Assembly (NCBI RefSeq): GCF_002101675.1
Contig: NZ_LQOY01000071.1
Span: forward strand, 1-44,256
Direction of reading: 5' to 3'
Length of the DNA stretch: 44,256 bases
Source: Mycobacterium gordonae
GTDB lineage: Bacteria; Actinomycetota; Actinomycetes; Mycobacteriales; Mycobacteriaceae
Below, one piece after another: positions 9,801 through 20,333 of the stretch. A program made the position numbers and the translations under genes. The stretch's first letter is position 1. Each line of letters begins with the position of its first letter. Under the pieces are notes generated by a model, which saw only the letters and a program-made list of their open reading frames with translations, had not been told where the DNA came from and did not search any database.

Positions 9801-11810
9801 TCAGAACCGCCCGCCGCCGCCCATGAAGCCACCGCCGGAAGAGCTGCCAGACGAGCCGGACGTGCCAGACCCCCCGAAGGACGTGGGGCTCCAGCCGCCG
9901 AAGCCACCGCGCAGGCCCCCGCTGAGGATGTTCCCGATGATGATGCCGCCCAGGATGGCGCCGGTGTCGCCGTCGCCGCGGTGGGCGTAAGCGCGCTGCG
10001 CCGCCTGCACGTCGGCATTGGCCAGCGACTGGGCGTGTGCGGCCAGCGTCGAGGCTCCGTTGGCGTACGCGATGGCTTCGGTGAGATTGGCCGACTTGCG
10101 GGCGTGCGCGGCCTCGAGTTGGCGTTTGGCCTCGGCCAGCCTGGTCCGGGCTTCTGGGCCGATGCTGCCGCGGCGGGTGTCGATGTACTCCGACACCGCG
10201 CGTACCCGCGACTCGGCCGTGAACAGCGCCTGCTCGAACGACCGCTGCAGCCGTTCGGCGTTAGCCCGCTCCTGCGCCACCATGGCCAGCAGCTGGTTGA
10301 GCTCCGCGTCGGACTTCGACAGCCGGGCGAAGGCGCTCAACGGATCAGCGGTGCCGCGCTCGCCGCTTGAGCTGTCCAACGCCCGCGCGGCCGCGTCGCG
10401 CGCGGCGATGAGTTCGCCGGTGTGGGCCGATTGATTGCCCTGGGTCTTCTGCAACTGCTCGTTGGCGCGTTTGATGGCCGTTTGTATGTCGGCGAGCAAC
10501 GACGGCAGGTTCGCTACCGCCTGCCGGATGTCACCGGCCGCACTGTCGACCGCGTCGAGTAATGACCGTGCTTGTCCCAGAGCGGATTCGGCCGCGCGCA
10601 CCGCATCGACCAAGCGGCTCTGCTGGCCGCTGACTGCCTTCTCGGCCAGCTCCCGCCCCACCCCGATATTGCGGTCGGCGAACTCCAGCCGTTCCCTGGC
10701 GATGTTCACGTTGCTCGATACGGAAGCCAAAGCGGCCGAACCGAATTCGTTGTGCAGGTCGGCCAGATGCCGTTCCGCCGGGTCCAGGCGTGCGGTGAGC
10801 TCGACGTACTGCTGGGTCAACGCGTCGAGCTTGGAAGGGGCGTTGATCACCAGATCGCGCAGCTGCTCGAACGCCTCGGTCTGGGATTCCAGCTCGCGAT
10901 CGGCACTGGCCGCCGAGACGATGACCCGGGTGAGCAGCTCGCGGCGCTGTGCCGGCGTTTCGGGCGTGCTGTCGTCCAATTGCTGGCGCACCGTAAATGC
11001 TTGGGCCAGAGCGGCTTTGGCGTTATCGACGGCTTGCGAGAAGGGGGCGGTCCGCTCAGCGCCGAACTCGTCGACGGCCAGCGCGAGTTCGTTGGAGCTG
11101 GTGCGCACCGCGTTGTCGACTTCTACCACTTTCGTCCGCGACAAGTCGTCGAGGATGTCCAGCGGAACCGCGGCCAGCGCGGTCGCATCCGTGGGATCCA
11201 CCCGTCGCGCGGCGGCCACCGCGTTGGCGCGCCGCCGGCGGGCGCGGCGGCGCATCACCAGCACCAAGATCAGGACCGCAACGACGATGACGCCCAGCGC
11301 ACCCAGCAGCACATAACGGCCGGTGGAGCTGGGAGTCGTGTTCAGTCCGTCGGCCGCGGCGACGGCCGCGGCGCTCCACTGGGTGTTCCGCAGCGCGGGC
11401 TCAATCTTGTTGTGCCGCAGATCATCCACCTGACTCGGGGTGACGCCCGGCATGTCGTTGGGCACCAGGAAGGAATACGCCCGGCCGCCGGTGGACACCG
11501 CCAGCAGTGCGTCGTACTTACCGAGTTCGCTGGCTCGGAAGGTGCGCTGGCCCCAGTTCTCGGCACTCTGTCCCGAGAAGTTGTCGACATAGACCACCCA
11601 GAGGCGGATGTGGCGGTCGGCGTAGAGCCGGTCGACCGCGACGGTGACCGCGGCGCGATCCGAATCGCCGAGCACACCCGCGTTGTCGGTGAGGTAGTCC
11701 GCCAACCGCAGCGGCGGCTGCGCGCCGGCGGGGGGCGCCAGCAGCAGCCCCCCGCTCAGCCCCACCGTCATCATCGTCAGGACCACGCCGATCAGGCGAG
11801 TTATGCGCAT
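9801..11810 (-). CDS. TPM-domain membrane protein (Rv2345-like)
   Basis: A 669-residue protein. Residues 1-28 are a signal peptide (hydrophobic core, AGAQPP cleavage region); a TPM domain follows to about residue 150 (DNAGVLGDSDRAAVTVAVDRL, WVVYVDNFSG, YDALLAVST). A membrane helix lies near 170-195 (YVLLGALGVIVVAVLILVLVM) followed by an Arg-rich stop-transfer (RRRARRRR). Then comes a long Ala/Glu-rich helical, probably coiled-coil, cytoplasmic region. It ends in a Gly/Phe-rich tail (GGGFMGGGGRF). TPM proteins resemble the lumenal TPM phosphatase of plants, but the role here is unknown. ATG 11810 fits the signal peptide better than the upstream codon at 11840. Place next to dgt and dnaG matches Rv2345. 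Confidence 0.85.
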   Translation of the reverse strand: MRITRLIGVVLTMMTVGLSGGLLLAPPAGAQPPLRLADYLTDNAGVLGDSDRAAVTVAVDRLYADRHIRLWVVYVDNFSGQSAENWGQRTFRASELGKYDALLAVSTGGRAYSFLVPNDMPGVTPSQVDDLRHNKIEPALRNTQWSAAAVAAADGLNTTPSSTGRYVLLGALGVIVVAVLILVLVMRRRARRRRANAVAAARRVDPTDATALAAVPLDILDDLSRTKVVEVDNAVRTSSNELALAVDEFGAERTAPFSQAVDNAKAALAQAFTVRQQLDDSTPETPAQRRELLTRVIVSAASADRELESQTEAFEQLRDLVINAPSKLDALTQQYVELTARLDPAERHLADLHNEFGSAALASVSSNVNIARERLEFADRNIGVGRELAEKAVSGQQSRLVDAVRAAESALGQARSLLDAVDSAAGDIRQAVANLPSLLADIQTAIKRANEQLQKTQGNQSAHTGELIAARDAAARALDSSSGERGTADPLSAFARLSKSDAELNQLLAMVAQERANAERLQRSFEQALFTAESRVRAVSEYIDTRRGSIGPEARTRLAEAKRQLEAAHARKSANLTEAIAYANGASTLAAHAQSLANADVQAAQRAYAHRGDGDTGAILGGIIIGNILSGGLRGGFGGWSPTSFGGSGTSGSSGSSSGGGFMGGGGRF

Positions 11811-11869
11811 ACCGCTTATTAAACGTGGACGGCCCCCCAATCAGCGACCGGCCTGTGCCTCCCGAGATG

Positions 11870-14290
<2,421 letters not shown>

Positions 14291-14299
14291 ACTGAGCCC

Positions 14300-16228
14300 G
14301 TGGCCGGCCGGATCCCTGATCGTGACATCGCCGCCATCCGCGAAATGGCGCGTATCGAGGACGTCGTGGGCGACTATGTTCAGCTGCGCGCGGCCGGCGC
14401 GAATTCGCTCAAGGGCCTGTGCCCATTCCACAACGAGAAGTCACCGTCGTTCCACGTGCGGCCCCTGAACCATCAGTTCCACTGTTTCGGGTGCGGGGAA
14501 GGCGGCGACGTGTATGCCTTCATCCAGAAGATCGAGCACGCCAGCTTCGTCGAGGCCGTCGAACTGCTCGCCGATCGGGTCGGCTACACCATCACCTACT
14601 CCGGTCCGGCCACCAGCGTGCAGCGCGACCGCGGCAGCCGCAGCCGGCTGATCGCGGCCAACGCGGCGGCCGCCGAGTTTTATGCCGAGGCGCTGCAGTC
14701 CGACGAGGCGGCGCCGGCGCGCAAGTATCTGACCGATCGCAGTTTCGACGCCGAGGCCGCCCGCCGGTTCGGCTGCGGATTCGCGCCCTCGGGCTGGGAG
14801 ACCCTGACAAAACACTTGCAGCGCAAAGGTTTCGAGTTCAAAGAGCTGGAAGCGGCCGGGCTGTCCCGGCAGGGCCGCCGGGGACCGATGGACCGCTTTC
14901 ACCGGCGGCTGCTGTGGCCCATCCGCACCGCCTCGGGTGAGGTGATCGGCTTCGGGGCCCGGCGGCTGTTTGACGACGACCCGATGGAAGCCAAGTACGT
15001 GAACACCCCGGAGACGTTGCTGTACAAGAAGTCCCAGGTGATGTTCGGAATCGACCTGGCCAAACGCGACATCGCCAAGGGCCACCAGGCGGTGGTGGTC
15101 GAGGGATACACCGACGTGATGGCGATGCATCTGGCCGGGGTCACCACCGCGGTGGCGTCGTGCGGCACCGCGTTCGGCGACGACCACCTGGCCATGTTGC
15201 GCCGACTGATGATGGACGACAGTTTCTTTCGCGGTGAGCTGATCTACGTTTTCGACGGAGACGAGGCCGGCAAGGCGGCCGCGCTCAAGGCCTTCGACGG
15301 TGAACAGAACCTGGCGGGCCAGTCGTTCGTGGCGGTGGCGCCAGACGGCATGGACCCGTGTGATCTGCGGCTGAAATCGGGCGACGGCGCATTGCGGGAT
15401 CTGGTGGCCCGGCGAACCCCGTTGTTCGAGTTCGCGATTCGCACCGCGCTGGCCGAATTGGACCTGGACAGCGCCGAGGGCCGGGTGGCGGCGTTGCGCC
15501 GGTGCGTGCCGATGGTCAGTCAGATCAAAGATTCGACGTTGCGCGACGAGTATGCCCGTCAGCTGGCCGGCTGGGTGGGTTGGGACGACGTCGCTCAGGT
15601 CGTCGACCGAGTGCGCACCCAGGCCAAGAAATCACCGGCCGCCGGCCAGGCCGGCCCGGGCAGCAGGACGCCGCGCCGCGCGCAGCCCGCTCAGACGGCG
15701 CCTGGCGCCGTCACCTCGGCGTCCGCGGCGGCACGTCCGGACCCGCGCGACCCGACGCTGTGGCCGCAACGCGAGGCCCTCAAATCGGCGTTGCAGTTTC
15801 CGGCGCTGGCCGGTCCGGTGTTCGACACCCTGACCGTCGAAAGCTTCACCCACCCCGGTTATGCGGCGGTGCGGGCGGCGATCGAGGCCGCCGGCGGCAC
15901 CTCGGTGGGCGTCAGCGGGGCGCAATGGCTGGACATGGTGCGCCACCAGACCAACTCCGCGCTCACGGCCGGCCTCGTCAGCGAGCTGGGGGTCGAAAGT
16001 ATCAACGCCGAAGACGAGCAGCTGCCCCGGTACATCTCCGGGGTGCTGGCGCGGCTGCAGGAGGTGTGGATGGGCCGCCAGATCGCGGAGGTGAAGTCCA
16101 AGCTGCAGCGCATGTCACCGATCGAGCAGGGCGACGAGTACCACGCGCTGTTCGGCGACCTGGTGGCGATGGAGGCTTACCGGCGCAGCCTGCTGGAACA
16201 GGCCAGCGGCAACGATCTGACCGCCTGA
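14300..16228 (+). CDS. dnaG: DNA primase
   Basis: A 642-residue bacterial primase. The CHC2 zinc-binding domain is at residues 35-65 (CPFHNEKSPSFHV, FHCFGCGEGGD). The catalytic core follows (RFHRRLLWPI, GFGARRL) with the TOPRIM motifs VVVEGYTDVMAMH (about residue 260) and VFDGDEAGKAA (about residue 316). A Pro/Ala-rich linker (about 440-475) leads to the C-terminal helicase-binding domain. Length is close to M. tuberculosis DnaG (639). GTG start 9 bp after dgt. Confidence 0.97.
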   Translation: MAGRIPDRDIAAIREMARIEDVVGDYVQLRAAGANSLKGLCPFHNEKSPSFHVRPLNHQFHCFGCGEGGDVYAFIQKIEHASFVEAVELLADRVGYTITYSGPATSVQRDRGSRSRLIAANAAAAEFYAEALQSDEAAPARKYLTDRSFDAEAARRFGCGFAPSGWETLTKHLQRKGFEFKELEAAGLSRQGRRGPMDRFHRRLLWPIRTASGEVIGFGARRLFDDDPMEAKYVNTPETLLYKKSQVMFGIDLAKRDIAKGHQAVVVEGYTDVMAMHLAGVTTAVASCGTAFGDDHLAMLRRLMMDDSFFRGELIYVFDGDEAGKAAALKAFDGEQNLAGQSFVAVAPDGMDPCDLRLKSGDGALRDLVARRTPLFEFAIRTALAELDLDSAEGRVAALRRCVPMVSQIKDSTLRDEYARQLAGWVGWDDVAQVVDRVRTQAKKSPAAGQAGPGSRTPRRAQPAQTAPGAVTSASAAARPDPRDPTLWPQREALKSALQFPALAGPVFDTLTVESFTHPGYAAVRAAIEAAGGTSVGVSGAQWLDMVRHQTNSALTAGLVSELGVESINAEDEQLPRYISGVLARLQEVWMGRQIAEVKSKLQRMSPIEQGDEYHALFGDLVAMEAYRRSLLEQASGNDLTA

Positions 16229-16235
16229 GCTCCGA

Positions 16236-16526
16236 TCAGCGGGCGGCGTTGACCCGCGGCGCGACGATCTCGACGTCATCAACCTGGTCGCCACGCGCCC
16301 TGTGCTCCATGACGGCCGTCTGGCTGTCGATCTCGGCCAATGTGACGAAGCCCGTGTCGGGAGAGATCCGGTTGGCGATCTTGCGACGGCCCCCTTCGAT
16401 CATCGATCTCGCGACGGGGCTGCCGGTGAGCGCACGGTAGGTGCCGACGATCTGCTCATAGCGACGGCGCCCGGCCTTGGTGCCCAACACGTAGCCCACG
16501 CCCAGCACGGCGACATACCCGATCAA
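16236..16526 (-). CDS. Rv2342-like small conserved protein
   Basis: A 96-residue protein with an N-terminal hydrophobic segment (VAVLGVGYVLGTKAG), a basic RRRYEQIV helix and a variable C-terminus. The TTG start at 16526 is chosen because GGAGGG lies 7 bases upstream and it keeps the whole hydrophobic segment. Convergent with dnaG (stop codons 7 bp apart). Sequence and place agree with remembered Rv2342. Function unknown. Confidence 0.8.
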   Translation of the reverse strand: MIGYVAVLGVGYVLGTKAGRRRYEQIVGTYRALTGSPVARSMIEGGRRKIANRISPDTGFVTLAEIDSQTAVMEHRARGDQVDDVEIVAPRVNAAR

Positions 16527-16703
16527 AGCGATCCCTCCGAGAAGAAGTGCGTTCGTTCCATCCTGCCTTATCCCGCCGGAAAGTGGCGCGCCCGATCCGG
16601 GCGGCCGGCCCGGAATTGGTTCAGCTGGTGCCGGTTGGCTGTGGGCGCAGCCAGTACGCTAGAGTCGTCCCGCGGTCAGCACCAGCGTTCGCTGGACTGA
16701 TAG

Positions 16704-17154
<451 letters not shown>

Positions 17155-17186
17155 GCCGTAATGGTGCGCGAAAACCCCGCTTTTTG

Positions 17187-17278
17187 CAACTTCAGCGTGC
17201 AAATGCCACGCCTGTAACTTAACACGACACGCTTAGCGTGCACATGTCGTTGACAGGCGCACGCTGAGCGCGTACAAA
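17187..17278 (+). promoter_or_regulatory. Immunity switch: early promoter with palindromic operators
   Basis: A TTGACA -35 box (17250-17255), 17-bp spacer and TACAAA -10 (17273-17278) form a near-consensus promoter for the Cro-like gene and early operon. A perfect 13-bp palindrome CACGCTTAGCGTG sits at 17228-17240, and a near copy CACGCTGAGCGCG at 17260-17272 fills the promoter spacer. A weaker third site with the half-site AGCGTG is at 17187-17199, on the repressor side. Repressor or Cro bound to the 17260 site would block RNA polymerase. The Cro-like ATG is so close to the -10 box that the transcript is probably leaderless. Confidence 0.75.
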
Positions 17279-17279
17279 C

Positions 17280-17504
17280 ATGACCGTGATGCAATCGCAC
17301 GTACCCGCCAATGTCAGAGCAGAACTGGCCAGGCGCAGGAAACGGCAAGAAGACCTCGCGGAACTCCTCGGACTCACCAGACAAGCCGTCTCACAGCGGC
17401 TCCTCGGACGTGTCGACTTCCGCATCGCCGAACTGCAGGCCATCGCCGACTACCTCGAAGTCCCCATCGCGACACTGGTCGCCGAACAGCAGGCCAGCGC
17501 ATGA
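17280..17504 (+). CDS. Cro-like XRE-family DNA-binding protein
   Basis: A 74-residue protein with one helix-turn-helix (RQEDLAELLGLTRQAVSQRLLGRVDF, shown by QEDLAELLG and RQAVSQRL) and a C-terminal ELQAIADYLEVPIATLV typical of XRE/Cro proteins. It is the first rightward gene, divergent from the repressor, and overlaps the antirepressor start by ATGA. ATG 17289 (MQSHVPANVRAE) is an alternative start that would suit a leaderless transcript from the promoter just upstream. An excisionase role is less likely because no winged-helix Xis motif is visible. Confidence 0.82.
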   Translation: MTVMQSHVPANVRAELARRRKRQEDLAELLGLTRQAVSQRLLGRVDFRIAELQAIADYLEVPIATLVAEQQASA

Positions 17505-18295
17505 GCGCCGACCTGACACCCACCACGGCCACCCCGTTCGACGCCATCCGCCATACCACCCCAGAGGGTCGTGAATGGTGGTCGGCGCGCGACTTGATGC
17601 CGTTGCTGGGATACGGGGCCGATTGGCGGAACTTCCACGCCGCGATTGAGCGAGCCCGCGCTACCTGCTCCAACTCGGGCGTCGACCCAGTGGTTAATTT
17701 CGTTGGCGCCACCAAAATTACTGGCACTAAGCCTGCGAACGACGTACACCTCTCCCGGTACGCCTGCTACCTCGTGGCGATGAACGGCGACCCGCGTAAG
17801 CCTGAGGTCGCTGCCGCGCAGACTTACTTTGCGGTGCGCACCCGAGAGGCCGAGACCCGCCCCACCTTCGACCCGGCCAGCCTGACCCGCGCCGAGATCC
17901 TGACGATGGCCCTGAACGCCGAGAACGAGCGGCTGGCGTTGGAAGCCGAGAACAAGGTGTTGGCTCCGAAGGCTGAGGCGTACGACAGCTTCCTTGACGC
18001 GACCGGCAAGTACGCGGTCGGCGCGGTCGCCCAGATGCTCGGCACCTCACAGAACAAGCTGTTCCGGGAGCTGCGTAACCGGCACGTGTTCATCGCGTCG
18101 GGCTCGCGGCGCAACACCCCGTATCAGCAGTACGCGCACCACTTCGAAGTCATCCCGCACGAGTTTGAGCGCAGCAACGGCGAGATGGGCTGCTCCTACA
18201 CGACCTATGTACAGCCCAGTGGTATCGACTTCATTCGCCGGAAGTTGGGGCTGCCGACGATAGACCCGCTGCCGATGAACGGCGGGACGAAATGA
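17501..18295 (+). CDS. Phage antirepressor (DinD-like N-domain, KilAC C-domain)
   Basis: A 264-residue protein. Residues 20-125 resemble DinD (EWWSARDLMPLLGYGADWRNF, DVHLSRYACYLVAMNGDPRKPEV cut to its hallmark RYACYLVAMNGDPRKPE, AAAQTYFAVRTR). A helical linker (about 130-165) leads to a KilAC/ANT DNA-binding domain (KAEAYDSFLDATGKYAVGAVA, GTSQNKLFREL, RNTPYQQYAHHFEV). Phage antirepressors of this build counter the immunity repressor or tune early transcription. It is the second gene of the early operon, which fits. Confidence 0.85.
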   Translation: MSADLTPTTATPFDAIRHTTPEGREWWSARDLMPLLGYGADWRNFHAAIERARATCSNSGVDPVVNFVGATKITGTKPANDVHLSRYACYLVAMNGDPRKPEVAAAQTYFAVRTREAETRPTFDPASLTRAEILTMALNAENERLALEAENKVLAPKAEAYDSFLDATGKYAVGAVAQMLGTSQNKLFRELRNRHVFIASGSRRNTPYQQYAHHFEVIPHEFERSNGEMGCSYTTYVQPSGIDFIRRKLGLPTIDPLPMNGGTK

Positions 18296-18323
18296 CCTTC
18301 GTTCGAACCGACCAGGCCAGCGC

Positions 18324-18503
18324 ATGACCACGGCCGCCTCTGTTTTCCGCCCTGTCACTGGGCTCAGGGTTTCCCGGGTCTCCTTGTTCCCCGCAGTGAA
18401 CCGTCTAAACGTCCGGGTGTTGTTGATGCAGGTGTGGGATGTGGCTGCGTTGTTGTTGTCCGGCCCGACCCACCCCTTCGCGACTGAGGAGGTGGCGTCG
18501 TGA
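18324..18503 (+). CDS. Small phage protein of unknown function
   Basis: A 59-residue ORF (MTTAASVFRPVTGLRV to FATEEVAS). No family recognised. Its start sits inside CAGGCCAGCGCATGA (18313-18327), an exact 15-bp copy of the antirepressor start site at 17490-17504. Its stop overlaps the next small ORF (TGATG). The overlap and spacing support it being real. Confidence 0.5.
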   Translation: MTTAASVFRPVTGLRVSRVSLFPAVNRLNVRVLLMQVWDVAALLLSGPTHPFATEEVAS

Positions 18504-18777
18504 TGGTTCTCATCTACCTCTACATCCTCGCTCTGGTTGTGGTTTCTGTCGCTATTCAAAGGTGGTCCTAGAGATGGTGTCGCTTCTGCGTGTGGTGTTG
18601 CTGCTGACGGCGGGGTTGGCGTCGATGAACGCGGTGATTTGCGGGTTCGCGAACATGGGCGGGGATTGCCAGGTGTACAGCATTGTGGCGGTGTGCGCGT
18701 TGGGTGGGTTCTTCCTCATCGACCACGTTGAGCAGGAGTCCCGGAAAAGGCTTGCAGCGCATAGGGATGAGGTTTGG
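18492..18777 (+). repeat. 286-bp direct repeat, copy 1
   Basis: Identical, as far as I can align by eye, to 19201-19486 (offset 709 bp). It spans the end of the 59-residue ORF, a 22-codon hydrophobic ORF and nearly all of the membrane-protein gene 18574-18801. Absence of substitutions points to a recent event or to conversion. Confidence 0.95.
18503..18571 (+). CDS. 22-residue hydrophobic peptide ORF
   Basis: ATG overlaps the preceding stop (TGATG) and the ORF ends three bases before the next ATG (18574). The product MVLIYLYILALVVVSVAIQRWS would be one membrane helix. It may be a true microprotein or a translational coupling leader. An identical copy is at 19212-19280 in the second repeat. 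Confidence 0.35.
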   Translation: MVLIYLYILALVVVSVAIQRWS

Positions 18778-18801
18778 GCGCGCAGGGAGGGCCAGCGATG
18801 A
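18574..18801 (+). CDS. Small two-helix membrane protein
   Basis: A 75-residue protein with hydrophobic segments at about 4-24 (LLRVVLLLTAGLASMNAVICG) and 34-53 (VYSIVAVCALGGFFLIDHV), then a charged tail (EQESRKRLAAHRDEVWARRE). No family recognised. Stop overlaps the next start (ATGA). The first 68 residues are duplicated exactly in the ORF ending at 19510. Confidence 0.65.
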   Translation: MVSLLRVVLLLTAGLASMNAVICGFANMGGDCQVYSIVAVCALGGFFLIDHVEQESRKRLAAHRDEVWARREGQR

Positions 18802-19100
18802 GCGTCTATCTCGCTGGCCCAATGACCGGGTTGCCTGAACACAACTTTCCGGCGTTCGCGGCTGCCGCAGCGGCACTACGGGCCAAAGGGATTGATGTTC
18901 TATCACCGCATGAACTGGGCTGTGACAACCCGGGCGAGGACTGGGCTTGGTACATGCGTGAGGACATGAAGCTCCTGCTTCAGTGCGACGAGATTGTGAT
19001 GCTTCCCGGATGGCGGGATAGCCGTGGCGCGACCCTTGAGCACCACGTAGCCGTCGCCCTGGGGATGCGAGTCACCGAGTATGAGGCGGTGGCGGCATGA
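18798..19100 (+). CDS. DUF4406 protein, nucleoside 2-deoxyribosyltransferase-like
   Basis: A 100-residue protein beginning SVYLAGPMTGLPEHNFPAF, with EIVMLPGWRDSRGATLEHHVAVALG near the end, both hallmarks of DUF4406 (PF14359), a family with the nucleoside 2-deoxyribosyltransferase/TIR-like Rossmann fold. The biological role in phages is unknown; nucleotide or NAD-related metabolism is an inference from the fold. ATGA overlap at both ends. It lies between the two copies of the 286-bp repeat. Confidence 0.82.
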   Translation: MSVYLAGPMTGLPEHNFPAFAAAAAALRAKGIDVLSPHELGCDNPGEDWAWYMREDMKLLLQCDEIVMLPGWRDSRGATLEHHVAVALGMRVTEYEAVAA

Positions 19101-19510
19101 GTCTGCGGTTGGTTCATCCTCTCGACAATCCCTGCCAGTGTGGTCACGCAATGTGGCTGCACACCACTCACTGCATAGCCCGGGTGGCGGCGCATCGTTG
19201 GTGGCGTCGTGATGGTTCTCATCTACCTCTACATCCTCGCTCTGGTTGTGGTTTCTGTCGCTATTCAAAGGTGGTCCTAGAGATGGTGTCGCTTCTGCGT
19301 GTGGTGTTGCTGCTGACGGCGGGGTTGGCGTCGATGAACGCGGTGATTTGCGGGTTCGCGAACATGGGCGGGGATTGCCAGGTGTACAGCATTGTGGCGG
19401 TGTGCGCGTTGGGTGGGTTCTTCCTCATCGACCACGTTGAGCAGGAGTCCCGGAAAAGGCTTGCAGCGCATAGGGATGAGGTTTGGCGCAGACGGGAGGC
19501 GGGGCTGTGA
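19097..19510 (+). CDS. Chimeric ORF: zinc-ribbon start fused to membrane protein copy 2
   Basis: The first about 33 residues (SLRLVHPLDNPCQCGHAMWLHTTHC in part) are a paralog of the Cys/His-rich protein that starts at 19689. At base 19201 this sequence enters the second copy of the 286-bp repeat, whose frame stays open for about 28 residues of non-native sequence (WWRRDGSHLPLHPRSG) and then runs into MVSLLRVVLLL, the complete membrane protein. So either a 137-residue fusion is made, or only the 75-residue membrane protein from ATG 19283. The chimera is best explained as a by-product of the duplication. Confidence 0.6.
   Translation: MSLRLVHPLDNPCQCGHAMWLHTTHCIARVAAHRWWRRDGSHLPLHPRSGCGFCRYSKVVLEMVSLLRVVLLLTAGLASMNAVICGFANMGGDCQVYSIVAVCALGGFFLIDHVEQESRKRLAAHRDEVWRRREAGL
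19201..19486 (+). repeat. 286-bp direct repeat, copy 2
   Basis: Copy of 18492-18777 with no difference seen. Its left edge truncates the zinc-ribbon paralog that begins at 19097; its right edge is within the last codons of the membrane protein, after which the two copies diverge (WARREGQR versus WRRREAGL). Confidence 0.95.
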
Positions 19511-19692
19511 GTCTTCCCCCCAGCATCAGCGGTGTTAGTGCCTGTGTGGGCACAGTGCGGATGGAGTGTGACCGCCTGGACCACTCCTTCACCCCGGACG
19601 AAGCCCGGACGGTTGCTGCGGAGTTGCTTGCGGCGTCGGTGATTGCTGACGAGAAGGCGTCTCGGTGGGCGCTGAACGGCGGTGCGCGGTGA
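19507..19692 (+). CDS. Small phage protein of unknown function
   Basis: A 61-residue ORF from GTG overlapping the previous stop (GTGA): VSLPPSISGVSACVGT, then RLDHSFTPDEARTVAAELL and a short Arg end. Helical C-terminal half. No family recognised. Its stop overlaps GTG 19689. Confidence 0.6.
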   Translation: MSLPPSISGVSACVGTVRMECDRLDHSFTPDEARTVAAELLAASVIADEKASRWALNGGAR

Positions 19693-20333
19693 CTCTGCGT
19701 CTGGTTCATCCGTTGGATTACCCGTGCTCGTGTGGTCACGCAATGTGGTTGCACACCGACCACTGCCTAGCCCGGGTCCAGAGCGCTCGCATCGGCGCAA
19801 CCCGCAGGGATGCCGGTGGGAGTTGCCGGTGTGGGAAGTCGTTGCAGGAGTTGACGAAATGCGGCCCCGGAGGTGGACCGGCTTGCTGCTGTGCAGGGGA
19901 TGAACGCCTACCTGAACACCCTTGTGACACGTCAAGCGCAAACCATCGAGGAAATGGCGTCGATGCAGCAGGGGAGAGTGCCGTTCCTCACCACAGCACA
20001 AGACTTAACCAGCGGGGGTGGACTGTGAGCACCCTGGACGAGTTGGAGCAGCGCGTCGGGGAGAAGTTCGCAGTCGAAGCGGCGAAGCGCGTTGACCCTC
20101 AATGGATGTTGGACATCGGCCAGTGGACGATTGGCGGCCATCCTGACGCGCTGGTCCCGAATCCGGGTGATATTCCGCAGTTCCCGCGCGAGCAGTGGGT
20201 CACCTACCCCAACAAGCGGACGATGTGCCTGCTCATCCTGGACAGACTGCTGGACTTCGACAACCTCGACGACGAGCAGTGGATGCAGGCCGCCGCTTTG
20301 ATGACTTTCGGCGGGCGGGAGCGTATCGCATGA
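19689..20333 (+). CDS. Cys-rich zinc-ribbon N-part in frame with a 102-residue phage protein
   Basis: The open frame gives 214 residues. Residues 1-70 are Cys/His-rich (YPCSCGHAMWLHTDHC, CRCGKSLQELTKCGPGG, CCCAG) and look like a small zinc-binding protein of their own. Residues 71-112 look out of frame. From GTG 20025 (GGGGGTGG upstream) the sequence VSTLDELEQRVGEKF to GGRERIA is a well-formed helical phage protein. I suspect two genes joined by loss of a stop, with the true second start at 20025. No function recognised for the second part. Confidence 0.6.
   Translation: MTLRLVHPLDYPCSCGHAMWLHTDHCLARVQSARIGATRRDAGGSCRCGKSLQELTKCGPGGGPACCCAGDERLPEHPCDTSSANHRGNGVDAAGESAVPHHSTRLNQRGWTVSTLDELEQRVGEKFAVEAAKRVDPQWMLDIGQWTIGGHPDALVPNPGDIPQFPREQWVTYPNKRTMCLLILDRLLDFDNLDDEQWMQAAALMTFGGRERIA
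19900..20028 (+). CDS. Possible 42-residue ORF in an alternative frame
   Basis: MNAYLNTLVTRQAQTIEEMA to TSGGGL. It bridges the doubtful middle of the 19689 frame. Its stop overlaps GTG 20025 (GTGA), the coupling style of the operon, and its start overlaps a stop in a third frame (ATGA). Competes with the 214-residue reading. Confidence 0.35.
   Translation: MNAYLNTLVTRQAQTIEEMASMQQGRVPFLTTAQDLTSGGGL

Noticed and set aside
10572..11822. 416-codon rightward frame opposite the TPM gene
   Set aside because: No family motifs; it is the antisense of a well-supported TPM protein in high-GC DNA.
18047..19268. Two leftward frames (18047-18559, 18903-19268) sharing MNSDRNHNQSEDVEV
   Set aside because: The similarity is only the mirror of the 286-bp duplication; both are antisense to overlapping rightward genes.
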